A stretch of DNA of 64,000 nt from Nitrosomonas sp. Nm34 (GCF_900113925.1 NZ_FORD01000017.1:1-64000); one strand, 5' to 3'; shown: positions 20,414 through 29,976, counted from the stretch's first letter. Translations and numbers: made by a program. The notes: generated by a model from the sequence alone, not told the origin.

Positions 20414-20671
20414 ATGGCAAAAGTGATCATGTATGTATCGGGTTTTTGTCCTTATTGCACCATGGCGGAGAAGTTGTTGCGATCCAGAGGTGTGGAGGAA
20501 ATAGATAAAATCAGAGTTGATTTGCACCCCGATCAACGTACTGAAATGATCAAAAAAACTGGGCGGCGCACCGTACCCCAAATCTATATTGGGGAGACCC
20601 ACATAGGGGGATATGATGATCTTGCGCGGCTTGATCAGCAAGGTGAAGTCATAAAACTGTTATCAACCTGA
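20414..20671 (+). CDS. grxC: Glutaredoxin 3
   Basis: An 85-residue dithiol glutaredoxin with active site C12-P-Y-C15 (SGFCPYCTMAEKLL), the cis-Pro in RTVPQIYIG and the GGYDDLARL glutathione-binding end. It reduces protein disulfides and mixed disulfides with glutathione. It starts 16 bases after yibN, with a weak AAAAAAG-type ribosome site, and precedes secB in the conserved operon. Confidence 0.95.
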   Translation: MAKVIMYVSGFCPYCTMAEKLLRSRGVEEIDKIRVDLHPDQRTEMIKKTGRRTVPQIYIGETHIGGYDDLARLDQQGEVIKLLST

Positions 20672-20733
20672 TTGTTAGTGATGTACTGTCGCTTAATAAT
20701 CTTTATTATCAATTATTCTAATTGGGATTTAAC

Positions 20734-21210
20734 ATGAGTGAGCAACAGCCTGTATTTACCATTGAGAAAATTTATGTCAAGGATCTTTCTCTTGAAATTC
20801 CAAATGCCCCGCATATTTTTCTTGATCGGGAAGTGCCTGAAATTAATATGCAGTTAAGTACCCAAGGCGGAGGTATTGAGGGGGATATCTATGAAGTTAT
20901 GCTGACAATTACGGTTACTTCGCGAATTAAGGAAAAAACCGTATTTCTGATTGAAGCTCACCAGGCTGGAGTCTTTCGGATACGTAACGTGCCTGGAAAT
21001 GATATTGATCCTGTGCTGGGGATCGTATGTCCTAATATTTTATTTCCTTATTTGCGTGAAACTGTGTCGGATACGGTAGTGCGCGCGGGATTCCCTCCAG
21101 TCATCCTTAATCCAGTTAATTTTGAAGTCATTTATCACCAGAAAAAGCAGCAGACTGAATCAAAAACAGAGAAGGCTCAACAGACATCTGAAACAGAAAG
21201 CGTTCATTAA
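20734..21210 (+). CDS. secB: Protein-export chaperone SecB
   Basis: Tetrameric cytosolic chaperone that keeps preproteins unfolded and hands them to SecA. The protein is 158 residues from ATG 20734 (MSEQQPVFTIEKIYVKDLS); an in-frame TTG four codons earlier is less likely. The motifs IYVKDLSLEIPNAPH, the GIVCPNILFPYLRE loop and the VNFEVIYHQK end are family-typical. The tail (QQTESKTEKAQQTSETES) is a flexible acidic/polar extension. Confidence 0.95.
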   Translation: MSEQQPVFTIEKIYVKDLSLEIPNAPHIFLDREVPEINMQLSTQGGGIEGDIYEVMLTITVTSRIKEKTVFLIEAHQAGVFRIRNVPGNDIDPVLGIVCPNILFPYLRETVSDTVVRAGFPPVILNPVNFEVIYHQKKQQTESKTEKAQQTSETESVH

Positions 21211-21222
21211 TAGGGGGTTCAC

Positions 21223-21684
21223 TTGCTACCAAGAAGAGACTTAATCCAAAGTTTCTTTCTGTTTTTCTCGCTTTTTTTTTCGTGTTGGGGTATGGCTGCA
21301 GAAGCAGAATTTTTCTCTGTCTCAGAAAATGCAGTCATAATGTATGACGCTCCTTCGCTGAGTGCTGAAAAGTTATATGTGGTCAGCATTCATTTGCCAT
21401 TAAAAGTGATAGCGAAAGTAGAGGGATGGGTAAAAGTAAGCGATAGTAGTGATGCAGTTGCGTGGATAGAGAGAAAATTTCTAAGTGATAAGCGCTTTAT
21501 TATTGTGACTGCTCCATTAGCCAATGTATATCAATCACCAGATGTTCATTCACCTCTACTTTTTCAGGCTCAAAAAAATGTGGTCATAGAATGGTTAAAC
21601 TCCGACGTTGCCGGCTGGGTTAAAGTCCGTCATCGTGACGGTCAGAGTGGTTATATTAGAACTAATCAGGTCTGGGGTTCATGA
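21223..21684 (+). CDS. Exported SH3b-domain protein
   Basis: A 153-residue protein with an N-terminal signal peptide (DLIQSFFLFFSLFFSCWGMAA) and two tandem bacterial SH3-like repeats: one around VSENAVIMYDAPS...EGWVKVSD, one around TAPLANVYQSPD...VAGWVKVRHRDG. Such domains bind peptidoglycan or proteins in the periplasm. It starts at TTG 21223 after AGGGGG and overlaps the gpsA start by four bases (ATGA). A matching SH3 gene between secB and gpsA is recalled from other betaproteobacteria. Exact role unknown. Confidence 0.8.
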   Translation: MLPRRDLIQSFFLFFSLFFSCWGMAAEAEFFSVSENAVIMYDAPSLSAEKLYVVSIHLPLKVIAKVEGWVKVSDSSDAVAWIERKFLSDKRFIIVTAPLANVYQSPDVHSPLLFQAQKNVVIEWLNSDVAGWVKVRHRDGQSGYIRTNQVWGS

Positions 21685-22670
21685 AAATTGCCATATTAGG
21701 AGCAGGTGCTTGGGGTACAGCACTGGCCATCAATCTTTCTACAAATCATCAAGTCACATTGTGGACGAGAGATCAGAATCAATTGGCTGAACTTGTGGCG
21801 CTACGAGTTAATCAACGCTATCTTCCTGATTTATTTTTGCCTGATTCTTTGAAATTAACCTCAGAGCTGGATCTGGCTATCAAAAATGCTCAGTTTGCTT
21901 TGATTGCTGTTCCTGTCGCTGGGTTGCGTGAATTATTGCAAAAAATTAGCGCGATAAATAAAACATTACCCATCATTCTTGGGTGTAAAGGATTTGAGAC
22001 GCAATCATCATTGCTACCCCATCAAATAGTACACGAGGTTTATTCTAAGATAGCGCCCTGTGGAATTTTATCAGGTCCCAGCTTCGCACAAGAGGTGGCG
22101 CAAGGATTACCTACTGCATTAACTTTGGCATCAGATGACAATAAGTTTTCTAGGGATATTATTAGAGCAATCCATACCGCTTGCTTACGTATTTATTCAA
22201 GTAACGATGTGATTGGTGTAGAAACGGGTGGTGCAATAAAAAATGTGATTGCGATAGCTACTGGCATCTCTGATGGATTAAAACTGGGCAATAATGCACG
22301 AGCTGCATTGATAACACGTGGTTTAGCAGAAATTACGCGTCTGGGTGTGGCATTGGGTGGCTGCAGAGAGACATTTATGGGGTTGGCTGGGATTGGTGAT
22401 CTGATTTTAACTTGTACAGGCGATATGTCGCGTAACCGCCAAGTAGGGATGATGCTGGCGGCTGGTCAATTGCTGCCTGATATTTTACAAAAAATTGGAC
22501 ATGTAGCAGAAGGAGTGCATACTGCACGAGAGGCGGAACGAATGAGCCGGCATTTTAAGATTGAGATGCCCGTGACACAAGGGGTATGTAGTATTATTTA
22601 TGAGGAAGTACCTGCTGAAATAGTCGTTAAGAAAATCCTCGAGCGTGAGCCGAGAAACGAGTTTGATTGA
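21681..22670 (+). CDS. gpsA: Glycerol-3-phosphate dehydrogenase [NAD(P)+]
   Basis: Makes sn-glycerol-3-phosphate from dihydroxyacetone phosphate for phospholipid synthesis. It has the NAD(P) loop ILGAGAWGTALA (5-16), the GCKGFE segment, SGPSFAQEVAQGLPTA, and the catalytic Lys in ETGGAIKNVIAIATG. The 329-residue length is normal. Translation is coupled to the SH3 gene by an ATGA overlap. Last gene of the yibN operon. Confidence 0.96.
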   Translation: MKIAILGAGAWGTALAINLSTNHQVTLWTRDQNQLAELVALRVNQRYLPDLFLPDSLKLTSELDLAIKNAQFALIAVPVAGLRELLQKISAINKTLPIILGCKGFETQSSLLPHQIVHEVYSKIAPCGILSGPSFAQEVAQGLPTALTLASDDNKFSRDIIRAIHTACLRIYSSNDVIGVETGGAIKNVIAIATGISDGLKLGNNARAALITRGLAEITRLGVALGGCRETFMGLAGIGDLILTCTGDMSRNRQVGMMLAAGQLLPDILQKIGHVAEGVHTAREAERMSRHFKIEMPVTQGVCSIIYEEVPAEIVVKKILEREPRNEFD

Positions 22671-22802
22671 TAGCGTTTATGATCTCCCTATCCTATCAAG
22701 TGCTAGTAAAATTTGAATTCTGGCAGGGTGATCGTTATTTTTAAATATGATTTTACTGCTTTTGGGTCTTCTGTACTGTCATTAGAAATCATCTCTCTTT
22801 TT

Positions 22803-22822
22803 TTTGGGTAAAAGTACCCAAA
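22803..22822. terminator. Hairpin between gpsA and hupB
   Basis: TTTGGGTA and TACCCAAA form a perfect 8-bp stem with an AAAG loop. T-rich sequence lies before it and A-rich sequence, then TTTT, after it. It could end gpsA transcripts, perhaps in both directions. No long T run follows directly on the + strand, so confidence is limited. Confidence 0.45.
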
Positions 22823-22844
22823 GAAAAAATTTTAAGACAATAAC

Positions 22845-22873
22845 TTGACCAGGCGAAGATGGCTTGATATAAG
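22845..22873 (+). promoter_or_regulatory. Sigma70-type promoter of hupB
   Basis: TTGACC (22845-22850), a 17-base spacer and TATAAG (22868-22873). Transcription would start near 22880, giving a ~60-base leader before hupB. Confidence 0.65.
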
Positions 22874-22940
22874 GGCATCTGCAGGATTTTCTGTGTGTGA
22901 TTTAAGTATCCATAACCCAATAACGCGAAAGGGGAATTAA

Positions 22941-23213
22941 ATGAACAAATCTGATCTTATCGATGCCATTGCAGATTCTGCTGGAATCTCTAAAGCATGT
23001 GCAGGAGATGCATTGAATGGGGCGTTATCAGCGATTAAAGATGCGCTTAAAAATAATGAAAGCGTCACCTTGGTTGGTTTTGGAACCTTTAGAGTAGGAA
23101 AAAGAGCAGCACGTGCTGGTCGCAATCCCCGTACTGGAGAAGTCATAGAAATCAAAGAAGTCAAAGTGCCAAAATTCACTGCTGGTAAAGCGCTAAAAGA
23201 TGCGGTAAACTAA
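22941..23213 (+). CDS. hupB: DNA-binding protein HU
   Basis: A 90-residue HU/IHF-family protein. It begins [19 protein letters not shown] and carries the DNA-arm motif [12 protein letters not shown] (~61-72), with the GFGTF turn before it. HU dimers bend and compact DNA. It is followed by two tRNA genes and ppiD; hupB next to ppiD is a widespread linkage. AAAGGGGAA before the ATG is a good ribosome site. Confidence 0.96.
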   Translation: MNKSDLIDAIADSAGISKACAGDALNGALSAIKDALKNNESVTLVGFGTFRVGKRAARAGRNPRTGEVIEIKEVKVPKFTAGKALKDAVN

Positions 23214-23233
23214 TCGCTTCCTTACGCAAGGTG

Positions 23234-23309
23234 GGGTGCTTAGCTCAGCTGGTAGAGCGTCGCCCTTACAAGGCGAATGTCGGCGGTTCGATCCCGTCAG
23301 CACCCACCA
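23234..23309 (+). tRNA. tRNA-Val (anticodon TAC)
   Basis: A 76-base cloverleaf. The acceptor arms GGGTGCT and AGCACCC pair, and the D arm contains AGCTCAGCTGGTAGAGC. The anticodon loop CTTACAA sits on a TCGCC/GGCGA stem, and GGTTCGATCCC is the T arm. The 3' ACCA is encoded. Confidence 0.97.
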
Positions 23310-23342
23310 ATCAGCGAGCAAGAATTAGATTGTTTTATGTTA

Positions 23343-23419
23343 GGAGTGGTAGTTCAGTTGGTTAGAATACCGGCCTGTCACGCCGGGGGTCGCGGGTTCG
23401 AGTCCCGTCCACTCCGCCA
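23343..23419 (+). tRNA. tRNA-Asp (anticodon GTC)
   Basis: A 77-base cloverleaf. Acceptor arms GGAGTGG and CCACTCC pair. The anticodon loop CTGTCAC lies on a CCGGC/GCCGG stem, and GGGTTCGAGTCCC is the T arm. The 3' GCCA is encoded. It lies 33 bases after tRNA-Val, probably in one transcript. Confidence 0.97.
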
Positions 23420-23498
23420 ACTCATTATTAAGAGCGAGCATTAAATAGCGTATTAATGCAGACTTTCTTCCCATTTTTTACTTCACTGGATTTTAACT

Positions 23499-25379
23499 GT
23501 GTTTGATTTTGTTCATCGAAAAAAGACGATTGTTCAGGTTATACTGTTATTAGCTATTTTGCCGTTTATGTTTTGGGGCGTGGAGTCGTATCGTACGGAT
23601 GGCAAAGAGAGCTATGTCGCAGTTGTGGACGGTGAAGAAATCACGCGAAGAGAATTTGAACAGGCGCTTAGGAATCAACATGAGGCCATGCGTAATATGT
23701 TAGGGGATAAATTTGACAGCACTCTGCTTGATAATCCTCAGATGCGCTTGGCAGTTTTAGAAAATCTGATTCAGAAAAAATTGCTACAGCACGAAGCGGC
23801 TAATGTCGGTTTAACTGTTTTGGATTCACAATTGGCACGCGAGATTCAGAATATTTCAGCTTTCCACGAAGATCAAAAATTTTCATATCAGCGTTATGAA
23901 GAGCTATTACGCCGTCAGCAAATGACCCCGGCAATGTTTGAGTCACGAATGGTCGCTGAGATTATGCGGCAGCAAGTGTTGGAGGCAGTTGCCAAAAGCA
24001 CCGTGATTCCAGATACTGTAACCCGGAATGTGGCTCACTTAAGCGAAGTGAAGCGTGAAATAAATCAAGTTAAAATTGAACCGCAACATTTCATATCGCA
24101 GATTAACCCGGATGAAGCGGCAATACAATCTTACTATGAGAATCATCAAGCAGATTTTCTTCTGCCCGAGCGTGTGCGCATTGAATATGTGGTGTTATCT
24201 TTAGAGGAACTGGCTCAGCAAGAAGAAGTTGCGGCAGATGAAATCAAAAAATATTTTGATGAGCATCAAAGTGAGTTCGGTCAAGAAGAACAGCGACAAG
24301 CCAGTCATATTTTAATTGCTGCTCCTGCAACAGCTTCTGACGATGAGAAGGCTGCAGCACGTGAAAAAGTGGAGAATTTGCTGGCGCAGTTAAAAGCTGA
24401 ACCAGAGAAATTTGCTGAACTGGCAAGCGAGCATTCGGAAGACCAAGGCTCGGCAAAAGTAGGAGGTGATTTAGGGTTCTTAGGGCGGGGTATATTAGTT
24501 AAGGAATTTGAAGATGAGCTGTTTCAAATGCAGCCGAATGAAATTCGTGGCCCCGTTGAAACGACGTTTGGTTTTCATATCATTAAGCTTTCTGAAATAA
24601 AACCGGCACAAACAGCGCCTTTGGAAGAGGTAAGAGATGAGATTGAACAAACTCTGAAACGTCAGAAGGCTGCAAGCCATTTTGGTGAAATTGTAGAAGA
24701 TTTCAGTAATATAGTATACGAGCAAAGTGATAGTTTGCAACCTGCCGCAGAAAGACTCGGTTTAGCAATACAGCAAAGTGAGTGGATCGATAAAAAATCG
24801 AAGGAGCCCGCTATCGTCACTAACGAAAAACTGCTGCAGGCAATTTTTTCGGATGATGCGATTAACGAGAAACGCAATACAGAAGCGATAGAAGTCATGC
24901 CTGATACTTTTGTTTCTGCCAGGGTATTGGAGCACAAATCAGCGGCTATTCAATCATTAGATGTGGTCAGAGATGAAGTCATTGATCGCGTTAAGAAACA
25001 GCTCGCCGCTGAACTGGCTGAGAAAGAAGGCAGGGACAAGCTGGCTCAATTACAGGCTGGCGAAGACGTTTCGGTTTCATGGGGCGATACTAAGGAGATA
25101 TCCTATATGCAACCCCAAGGATTGGAGTTAGATACTTTGCGTGCTATCTCCCAGACAGAAAGTGATAAATTACCCGCTTATACCGGGGTGACAGGATCAG
25201 ACGGGAGTTTTAGCCTGATCCGTATCAATCGGATTATTGAACCGGCTTCTTTGGACAAAGACCAATACCAAGTTTTTAGTAATCAGCTAAAACAAATGAT
25301 TGTTCAGGAAGAATTATCATCGTATCAGCTTGGCCTCAGGCAGCGATACGATGTAAAAATCCGCGAAGAAAGCTATTGA
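23499..25379 (+). CDS. ppiD: Membrane-anchored periplasmic folding factor PpiD (SurA_N/parvulin)
   Basis: A 626-residue inner-membrane protein. It has one N-terminal helix (VQVILLLAILPFMFWGV, ~13-29), a SurA-like N-domain (~30-220) and a parvulin-type rotamase domain (~264-365: RQASHILIA, GGDLGFLGRG, TTFGFHIIKL). It then has a long C-terminal chaperone part. It helps outer-membrane and secreted proteins fold near the Sec channel. It starts at GTG 23499 (VFDFVHRKK). Position after hupB and length near 620 support PpiD over SurA. Confidence 0.92.
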   Translation: MFDFVHRKKTIVQVILLLAILPFMFWGVESYRTDGKESYVAVVDGEEITRREFEQALRNQHEAMRNMLGDKFDSTLLDNPQMRLAVLENLIQKKLLQHEAANVGLTVLDSQLAREIQNISAFHEDQKFSYQRYEELLRRQQMTPAMFESRMVAEIMRQQVLEAVAKSTVIPDTVTRNVAHLSEVKREINQVKIEPQHFISQINPDEAAIQSYYENHQADFLLPERVRIEYVVLSLEELAQQEEVAADEIKKYFDEHQSEFGQEEQRQASHILIAAPATASDDEKAAAREKVENLLAQLKAEPEKFAELASEHSEDQGSAKVGGDLGFLGRGILVKEFEDELFQMQPNEIRGPVETTFGFHIIKLSEIKPAQTAPLEEVRDEIEQTLKRQKAASHFGEIVEDFSNIVYEQSDSLQPAAERLGLAIQQSEWIDKKSKEPAIVTNEKLLQAIFSDDAINEKRNTEAIEVMPDTFVSARVLEHKSAAIQSLDVVRDEVIDRVKKQLAAELAEKEGRDKLAQLQAGEDVSVSWGDTKEISYMQPQGLELDTLRAISQTESDKLPAYTGVTGSDGSFSLIRINRIIEPASLDKDQYQVFSNQLKQMIVQEELSSYQLGLRQRYDVKIREESY

Positions 25380-25394
25380 TAATTTAACTGGTTA

Positions 25395-26180
25395 TTATTC
25401 ATCAAGATCAAAAGCGATGGTATTAAAACCGGCATCAACATAGGTAATTTCGCCCGTAATGCCACTGGCTAAGTCGCTACAAAGAAAAGCAGCAACATTG
25501 CCAACTTCCTCGGTGGTTACATTTCTTCGTAATGGTGCGACTTTCTCAGCATATCCAAGCAGTTTGCCAAAATTGCTTATGCCGGCCGCAGCCAGTGTTT
25601 TAATTGGTCCGGCCGAGACCGCATTTACACGTATACCTTTCTTGCCTAGACTGGAAGCCATGAAACGTACATTTGCCTCCAGACTGGCTTTAGCGAGACC
25701 CATTACATTGTAACTTGGCATGACGCGAACAGCCCCCAGGTAACTGAGCGTCAAAAGTGCAGCATTTCTTCCCTCCATCAATGGCAAGCCAGCTTTTGCT
25801 AATGCTGCAAAGCTATAAGAGCTGACTTCATGGGCAATATTGAATGCCTCGCGATTCACGCTTTCAAGATAATCACCCGCTAATGCTTCGCGTGGTGCAA
25901 ATGCGATAGAGTGTACAATACCATCCAATCCATCCCACTCTTTGTTCAAATCTGTAAAACATTGATTAATTTCTTCATCATTTCTGACATCGCAACGAAA
26001 CAATAAATGGCTGTCAAAATCACCAATCAGTTTTGCAACACGATCTCTTATATCTTCCCCTTGGAAAGTAAAGGCTAGTTGTGCGCCTTCACGCTTCATG
26101 GCTTTGGCTATACCATAAGCAATAGATCGATTACTGAGTAGTCCGGTGATGAGGATACGTTTATTGTCTAAAAATCCCAT
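25395..26180 (-). CDS. fabI: Enoyl-[acyl-carrier-protein] reductase (NADH) FabI
   Basis: Last step of each fatty-acid elongation round. It shows the SDR fold with the FabI-type cofactor segment [15 protein letters not shown] (11-25) and the catalytic set Tyr147, Tyr157 and Lys164 in the Y-x6-K spacing special to Fab[17 protein letters not shown] is the substrate-loop region. Length 261 is normal. It converges with ppiD, 15 bases apart. Confidence 0.96.
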   Translation of the reverse strand: MGFLDNKRILITGLLSNRSIAYGIAKAMKREGAQLAFTFQGEDIRDRVAKLIGDFDSHLLFRCDVRNDEEINQCFTDLNKEWDGLDGIVHSIAFAPREALAGDYLESVNREAFNIAHEVSSYSFAALAKAGLPLMEGRNAALLTLSYLGAVRVMPSYNVMGLAKASLEANVRFMASSLGKKGIRVNAVSAGPIKTLAAAGISNFGKLLGYAEKVAPLRRNVTTEEVGNVAAFLCSDLASGITGEITYVDAGFNTIAFDLDE

Positions 26181-26347
26181 AATATGTCCTTCTACTGATT
26201 GAATCTGAAATTATAACCTAAGGATAATGGTAAAGAGGAGTAGTGCAAAGATAATAAGATTGCTGCAAGATATTGATTGTAAATTTTCTTTATCTTCATC
26301 TTATTCTTCGCACTATCATATGCAAGAGAGCATGAAATATAAGCTCA

Positions 26348-26448
26348 TTCCATTTCTAAATCAAAAATGACGCGAGGGCGAGCCGCAGACAGTATAACTA
26401 ATACGACAAGGAGAAGTCGGCAAAGTCAGTTCTGGTTTAGAAATGGAA
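26348..26448 (+). repeat. Family-1 MITE-like element, copy 1
   Basis: A ~101-bp repeat beginning TTCCATTTCTAAATCA and ending GGTTTAGAAATGGAA, so the ends are inverted repeats. The core carries the shared segment GGCGAGCCGCAGACAGTAT. Flanks are TCA on the left and TAA on the right, a possible eroded 3-bp duplication. It lies between fabI and the peptide-ABC operon, in an AT-rich ~340-base spacer. Four more copies occur at 48.9, 52.1, 55.2 and 60.2 kb. Confidence 0.85.
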
Positions 26449-26524
26449 TAAATAATATGGATACATTAACCCATCTCTATATATTTATGCTGAAATCAAT
26501 TCCATTTACAGTGAGATAATTTGA

Positions 26525-28744
26525 ATGTTTTTCTCATTCCAGATCTTAGTTTTTTCAAAAAAATTCCTCAGGATGAGTTCGCTTATTGTTTTGATTTTGT
26601 TTCTAACAGCCTGCAATGAGGCTATTTGGAATAATCCTTATCCAAGCGATGATTCAGGTAAAAATATTCTTTACAATGCATTTGCTGAGCGCCCGAAACA
26701 TCTTGATCCCGTTCAGTCATATAGTTCTAACGAAATATTATTTACTGCTCAGATATATCAGCCTCCTTTGCAGTACCATTATTTGAAACGTCCCTATGCC
26801 CTTATCCCACAGACAGTGGACAAAATGCCGACCGTGCAATATTTTGACGAGGACGGGAATCTTTTATCAGCAGATAATGAGAGCAATCATGTTGCTTATT
26901 CCGTGTATGAGCTCTCTCTCAAGCAAGATATTTTTTATCAACCTCATCCATCATTTGCTCGGAATGATCAGGGAGAGTTTCTCTATCATGATCTGACACG
27001 AGAGGAGTTACAGAAAGTTTTCAAGCTTGCTGATTTTACTCAAACGAATACAAGGAAATTGTTGTCGGAAGATTATATTTATCAAATCAAGCGATTGGCG
27101 CATCCAAAATTGCATTCACCCATATTTGGGTTAATGGCTGATTATATCGTTGGCTTGAGGGAATATGCCGATATATTGAGGAAGGAGGCTGGTGTCGCTC
27201 CTAACGATGAGTACCTGGATTTACGCAGTTTTCCATTAGCAGGCGTTGAGAGGGTGGATGACTATACTTTTCGTATCAAGATAAAAGGTAAATATCCTCA
27301 ATTCATGTATTGGTTGGCAATGCCATTTTTTTCACCCATTCCTTGGGAAGCTGATCGCTTCTACGCCCAAGCAGGGCTCATAAAAAAAAATATTACCCTG
27401 GATTGGTACCCGATAGGGACTGGGCCTTACATGCTTACAGAGAATGATCCTAATCGCATCATGGTTCTGGCAAGAAACCCTAATTTTAAGGGGGAGTTTT
27501 ATCCTTCTGAGGGTATGCCTGATGATATAGAAAAGGGATTACTGAATGATGCCGGTAAACCGCTTCCATTTATCGACAAGATTATATTTAGTCGTGAAAA
27601 GGAGAGTATTCCGCGTTGGAACAAATTTCTGCAGGGATATTATGATGCTTCAGGCATCAGTTCTGACAGTTTTGATCAGGCTGTACAAGTGACCGGGCAA
27701 GGCGAGGCAACAGTTACTGAAGCAATGGAAGCACAAGGAATGCGATTGGAGACAGCTGTCGCACCTGCTACTTATTATATCGGATTCAATATGCTTGATC
27801 CGGTTGTGGGAGGTCGTAATGAGCAAGAAAAGGCGTCTGCCCGTAAATTACGGCAAGCCATTTCAATTGTAGTGGATTATGAAGAATATATTTCGATATT
27901 TGCCAATGGTCGAGGTATTCCGGCGCAGAGCCCCATCCCCCCTGGAATTACAGGCTATCGAGAAGGCAGGGAGGGAGTTAATCCGATTGTCTATAAATGG
28001 CAGGATGGAAAGGCGCAACGCAGATCTATTGAAGAAGCAAACAGATTGTTGGCGGAAGCTGGCTATCCTAATGGAATAGATAATAAGACTGGCACGCCGC
28101 TTGTATTGTACTTTGATGTGACAGCGCGTAGTGCCGATGACAAATCGCTACTTGACTGGATGCGCAAGCAGTTCAGAAAAATCAATATCCAGCTAGTGGT
28201 TCGCAGTACTGACTATAATCGTTTTCAGGACAAAATACGCAAGGGTAATGCTCAAATTTTTGAGTGGGGTTGGAATGCAGATTATCCTGATCCAGAAAAC
28301 TTTCTGTTTTTATTGTACGGTCCTCAGCGTAAGGTTGGCAGTAATAGCGGAAATAATGCTGCCAATTATGATAATGCCGAGTATAACCGGTTGTTCGAGC
28401 AGATGGAAAAGATGGAGGACAGTCCAAAGCGGGAGCAAATCATCGCTCGCATGGTTGATATCTTGCGTGAGGATACGCCCTGGTTGTGGGGGTATCATCC
28501 GAAGGATTATGCCTTGTATCATTCCTGGTACCATAATGTGAAACCCAATAAATTGTCTTATAACAACATTAAATATTCACGTATTGATTTTGTTTTACGG
28601 GAGCAAAAGCGGCGTGAATGGAATGAGCCAGTGATATGGCCAATTGGAGCGGGCGTGGCTGTGCTTCTCTTATTTCTTGTTCCTGGGATAATTGCTTATC
28701 GCCGCAGACAGCGAGCTGTCGGACTCGGGAAACCAGCTGAATAA
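26525..28744 (+). CDS. ABC peptide-type substrate-binding lipoprotein (family 5) with C-terminal membrane helix
   Basis: A 739-residue DppA/OppA-like solute-binding protein. A KKFLRMSSLIVLILFLTAC signal with lipobox Cys30 predicts lipid attachment. The family-5 body spans ~50-690 (IYQPPLQYHY, WYPIGTGPYML, RQAISIVVDYEEY, AGYPNGIDN). Unusually, a hydrophobic helix (WPIGAGVAVLLLFLVPGII) followed by RRRQR lies at ~706-727, so the protein may be anchored at both ends. It is followed 22 bases later by one permease gene. Substrate unknown. The upstream Met (26525) is preferred because it retains the basic part of the signal. Confidence 0.87.
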   Translation: MFFSFQILVFSKKFLRMSSLIVLILFLTACNEAIWNNPYPSDDSGKNILYNAFAERPKHLDPVQSYSSNEILFTAQIYQPPLQYHYLKRPYALIPQTVDKMPTVQYFDEDGNLLSADNESNHVAYSVYELSLKQDIFYQPHPSFARNDQGEFLYHDLTREELQKVFKLADFTQTNTRKLLSEDYIYQIKRLAHPKLHSPIFGLMADYIVGLREYADILRKEAGVAPNDEYLDLRSFPLAGVERVDDYTFRIKIKGKYPQFMYWLAMPFFSPIPWEADRFYAQAGLIKKNITLDWYPIGTGPYMLTENDPNRIMVLARNPNFKGEFYPSEGMPDDIEKGLLNDAGKPLPFIDKIIFSREKESIPRWNKFLQGYYDASGISSDSFDQAVQVTGQGEATVTEAMEAQGMRLETAVAPATYYIGFNMLDPVVGGRNEQEKASARKLRQAISIVVDYEEYISIFANGRGIPAQSPIPPGITGYREGREGVNPIVYKWQDGKAQRRSIEEANRLLAEAGYPNGIDNKTGTPLVLYFDVTARSADDKSLLDWMRKQFRKINIQLVVRSTDYNRFQDKIRKGNAQIFEWGWNADYPDPENFLFLLYGPQRKVGSNSGNNAANYDNAEYNRLFEQMEKMEDSPKREQIIARMVDILREDTPWLWGYHPKDYALYHSWYHNVKPNKLSYNNIKYSRIDFVLREQKRREWNEPVIWPIGAGVAVLLLFLVPGIIAYRRRQRAVGLGKPAE

Positions 28745-28766
28745 ATTGGAATAATTCTTAAGTTGT

Positions 28767-29744
28767 ATGCTTAATTACATTTTTAGACGCATTCTCTATG
28801 CAATCCCAATTTTAGTGGGGGTTAATCTCATCACTTTCACCTTGTTTTTTGTAATTAATACGCCTGATGATATGGCCCGGATGCATCTAGGGGTCAAGCA
28901 TGTGACGGATGAGGCGATCATGAAGTGGAAGCTAGAACACGGTTATGATAAACCTCTGCTGTATAATCCCGAGGCTGAGGGTCTAGCAAAATTGACTGGC
29001 ACCATATTCTTTGAGAAATCAATCGCAATGTTTGTATTTGATTTTGGTCATGCTGATGACGGGCGCGATATTGCGCATGAAATCAAATCACGGATGTTGC
29101 CGAGTCTGGCAATCGCGCTGCCAATATTTTTATTGGGGTTACTAGCTCATATTACTTTTGCGCTGGTTATGGTTTTTTTTCGCATGACTTATATAGATTT
29201 CTGGGGTGTCGTATTGTGTGTGGCGCTCATGTCGATTTCAAGTTTGTTTTATATTATTGGCGGCCAATTTCTTGTGAGTAAGTTGTGGCATTTAGTGCCT
29301 ATTTCTGGTTATGGTAGTGAACTGGATGCAGGCAGGTTTTTGCTATTACCCATTATTATCGGGGTAATAAGTAGTGCTGGAGCGAATGTACGGTGGTATC
29401 GCACAATTTTTCTGGAAGAAATGAATAAGGAGTATGTTCGGACTGCACGTGCCAAAGGTTTGCCAGAGAGTATTGTATTGTTCAGGCATGTACTCAAAAA
29501 TGCTCTGATTCCAATTCTTACGGGTGCAGTGGTAGTTATTCCATTATTGTTTCTTGGCAGTCTGATTACTGAGTCGTTTTTTGGCATACCAGGCTTGGGG
29601 AGTTATACTATCGAGGCAATCAATTCTCAGGATTTTGCCGTAGTTCGTGCTATGGTGTTTCTGGGTTCTTTGCTCTACATCGTAGGTCTGATATTGACTG
29701 ATATATCCTATACTCTGGTAGATCCAAGGATCAGGCTGGAATGA
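28767..29744 (+). CDS. ABC transporter permease, DppB/OppB type
   Basis: A 325-residue inner-membrane permease with about six helices. It has the BPD_transp_1 EAA-type loop EYVRTARAKGLPESIVLFRHVLKNALIPI (starting near residue 224) and the family N-terminus RRILYAIPILVGVNLITF. It pairs with the binding protein just upstream. A second permease (DppC type) and the ATPases that a working importer needs are absent here: a family-2 repeat and then an opposite-strand gene follow. Partners must be encoded elsewhere, or the transporter is incomplete. Confidence 0.9.
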   Translation: MLNYIFRRILYAIPILVGVNLITFTLFFVINTPDDMARMHLGVKHVTDEAIMKWKLEHGYDKPLLYNPEAEGLAKLTGTIFFEKSIAMFVFDFGHADDGRDIAHEIKSRMLPSLAIALPIFLLGLLAHITFALVMVFFRMTYIDFWGVVLCVALMSISSLFYIIGGQFLVSKLWHLVPISGYGSELDAGRFLLLPIIIGVISSAGANVRWYRTIFLEEMNKEYVRTARAKGLPESIVLFRHVLKNALIPILTGAVVVIPLLFLGSLITESFFGIPGLGSYTIEAINSQDFAVVRAMVFLGSLLYIVGLILTDISYTLVDPRIRLE

Positions 29745-29760
29745 TATAGGATGAATTCAA

Positions 29761-29940
29761 GAGCCTTCTAAAAGTTCATATTTGTGAGCGCCCGCTTCGC
29801 GGATTGCCTGCTTACCCCGTCTCGTCATAATACTATGTTGTTCACAAAAAATATTTCCTTACCTAGCAGTGATAGGCTGAATCAACATTTTTTGTTCTCG
29901 CCTTGTCTTGTTTAGAACTCTGAATTTTTAGAGGTGCGCT
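29761..29940 (-). repeat. Family-2 MITE-like element, copy A (diverged)
   Basis: About 180 bp directly after the orphan permease gene. Read on the minus strand it aligns along its whole length with 63167-63344. Shared features are the CTCTAAAAATTCAGAG-type end, the AGAACAAAAAATGTT region, GGGTAAGCAGGCAATCCG and the TTTTAGA-type other end. The internal palindrome is degraded here (TTCCTTACCTAGCAGTGATAGGCTGAATC). Flanking duplications are not evident. Confidence 0.8.
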
Positions 29941-29976
29941 TATGTTTACGTCTCTGTCTTTTGCGATATTATCTGC

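Noticed and set aside
22803-22822. Hairpin before hupB as a riboswitch
   Set aside because: It lies upstream of the hupB promoter, so it is not in the hupB leader. A gpsA terminator is simpler.
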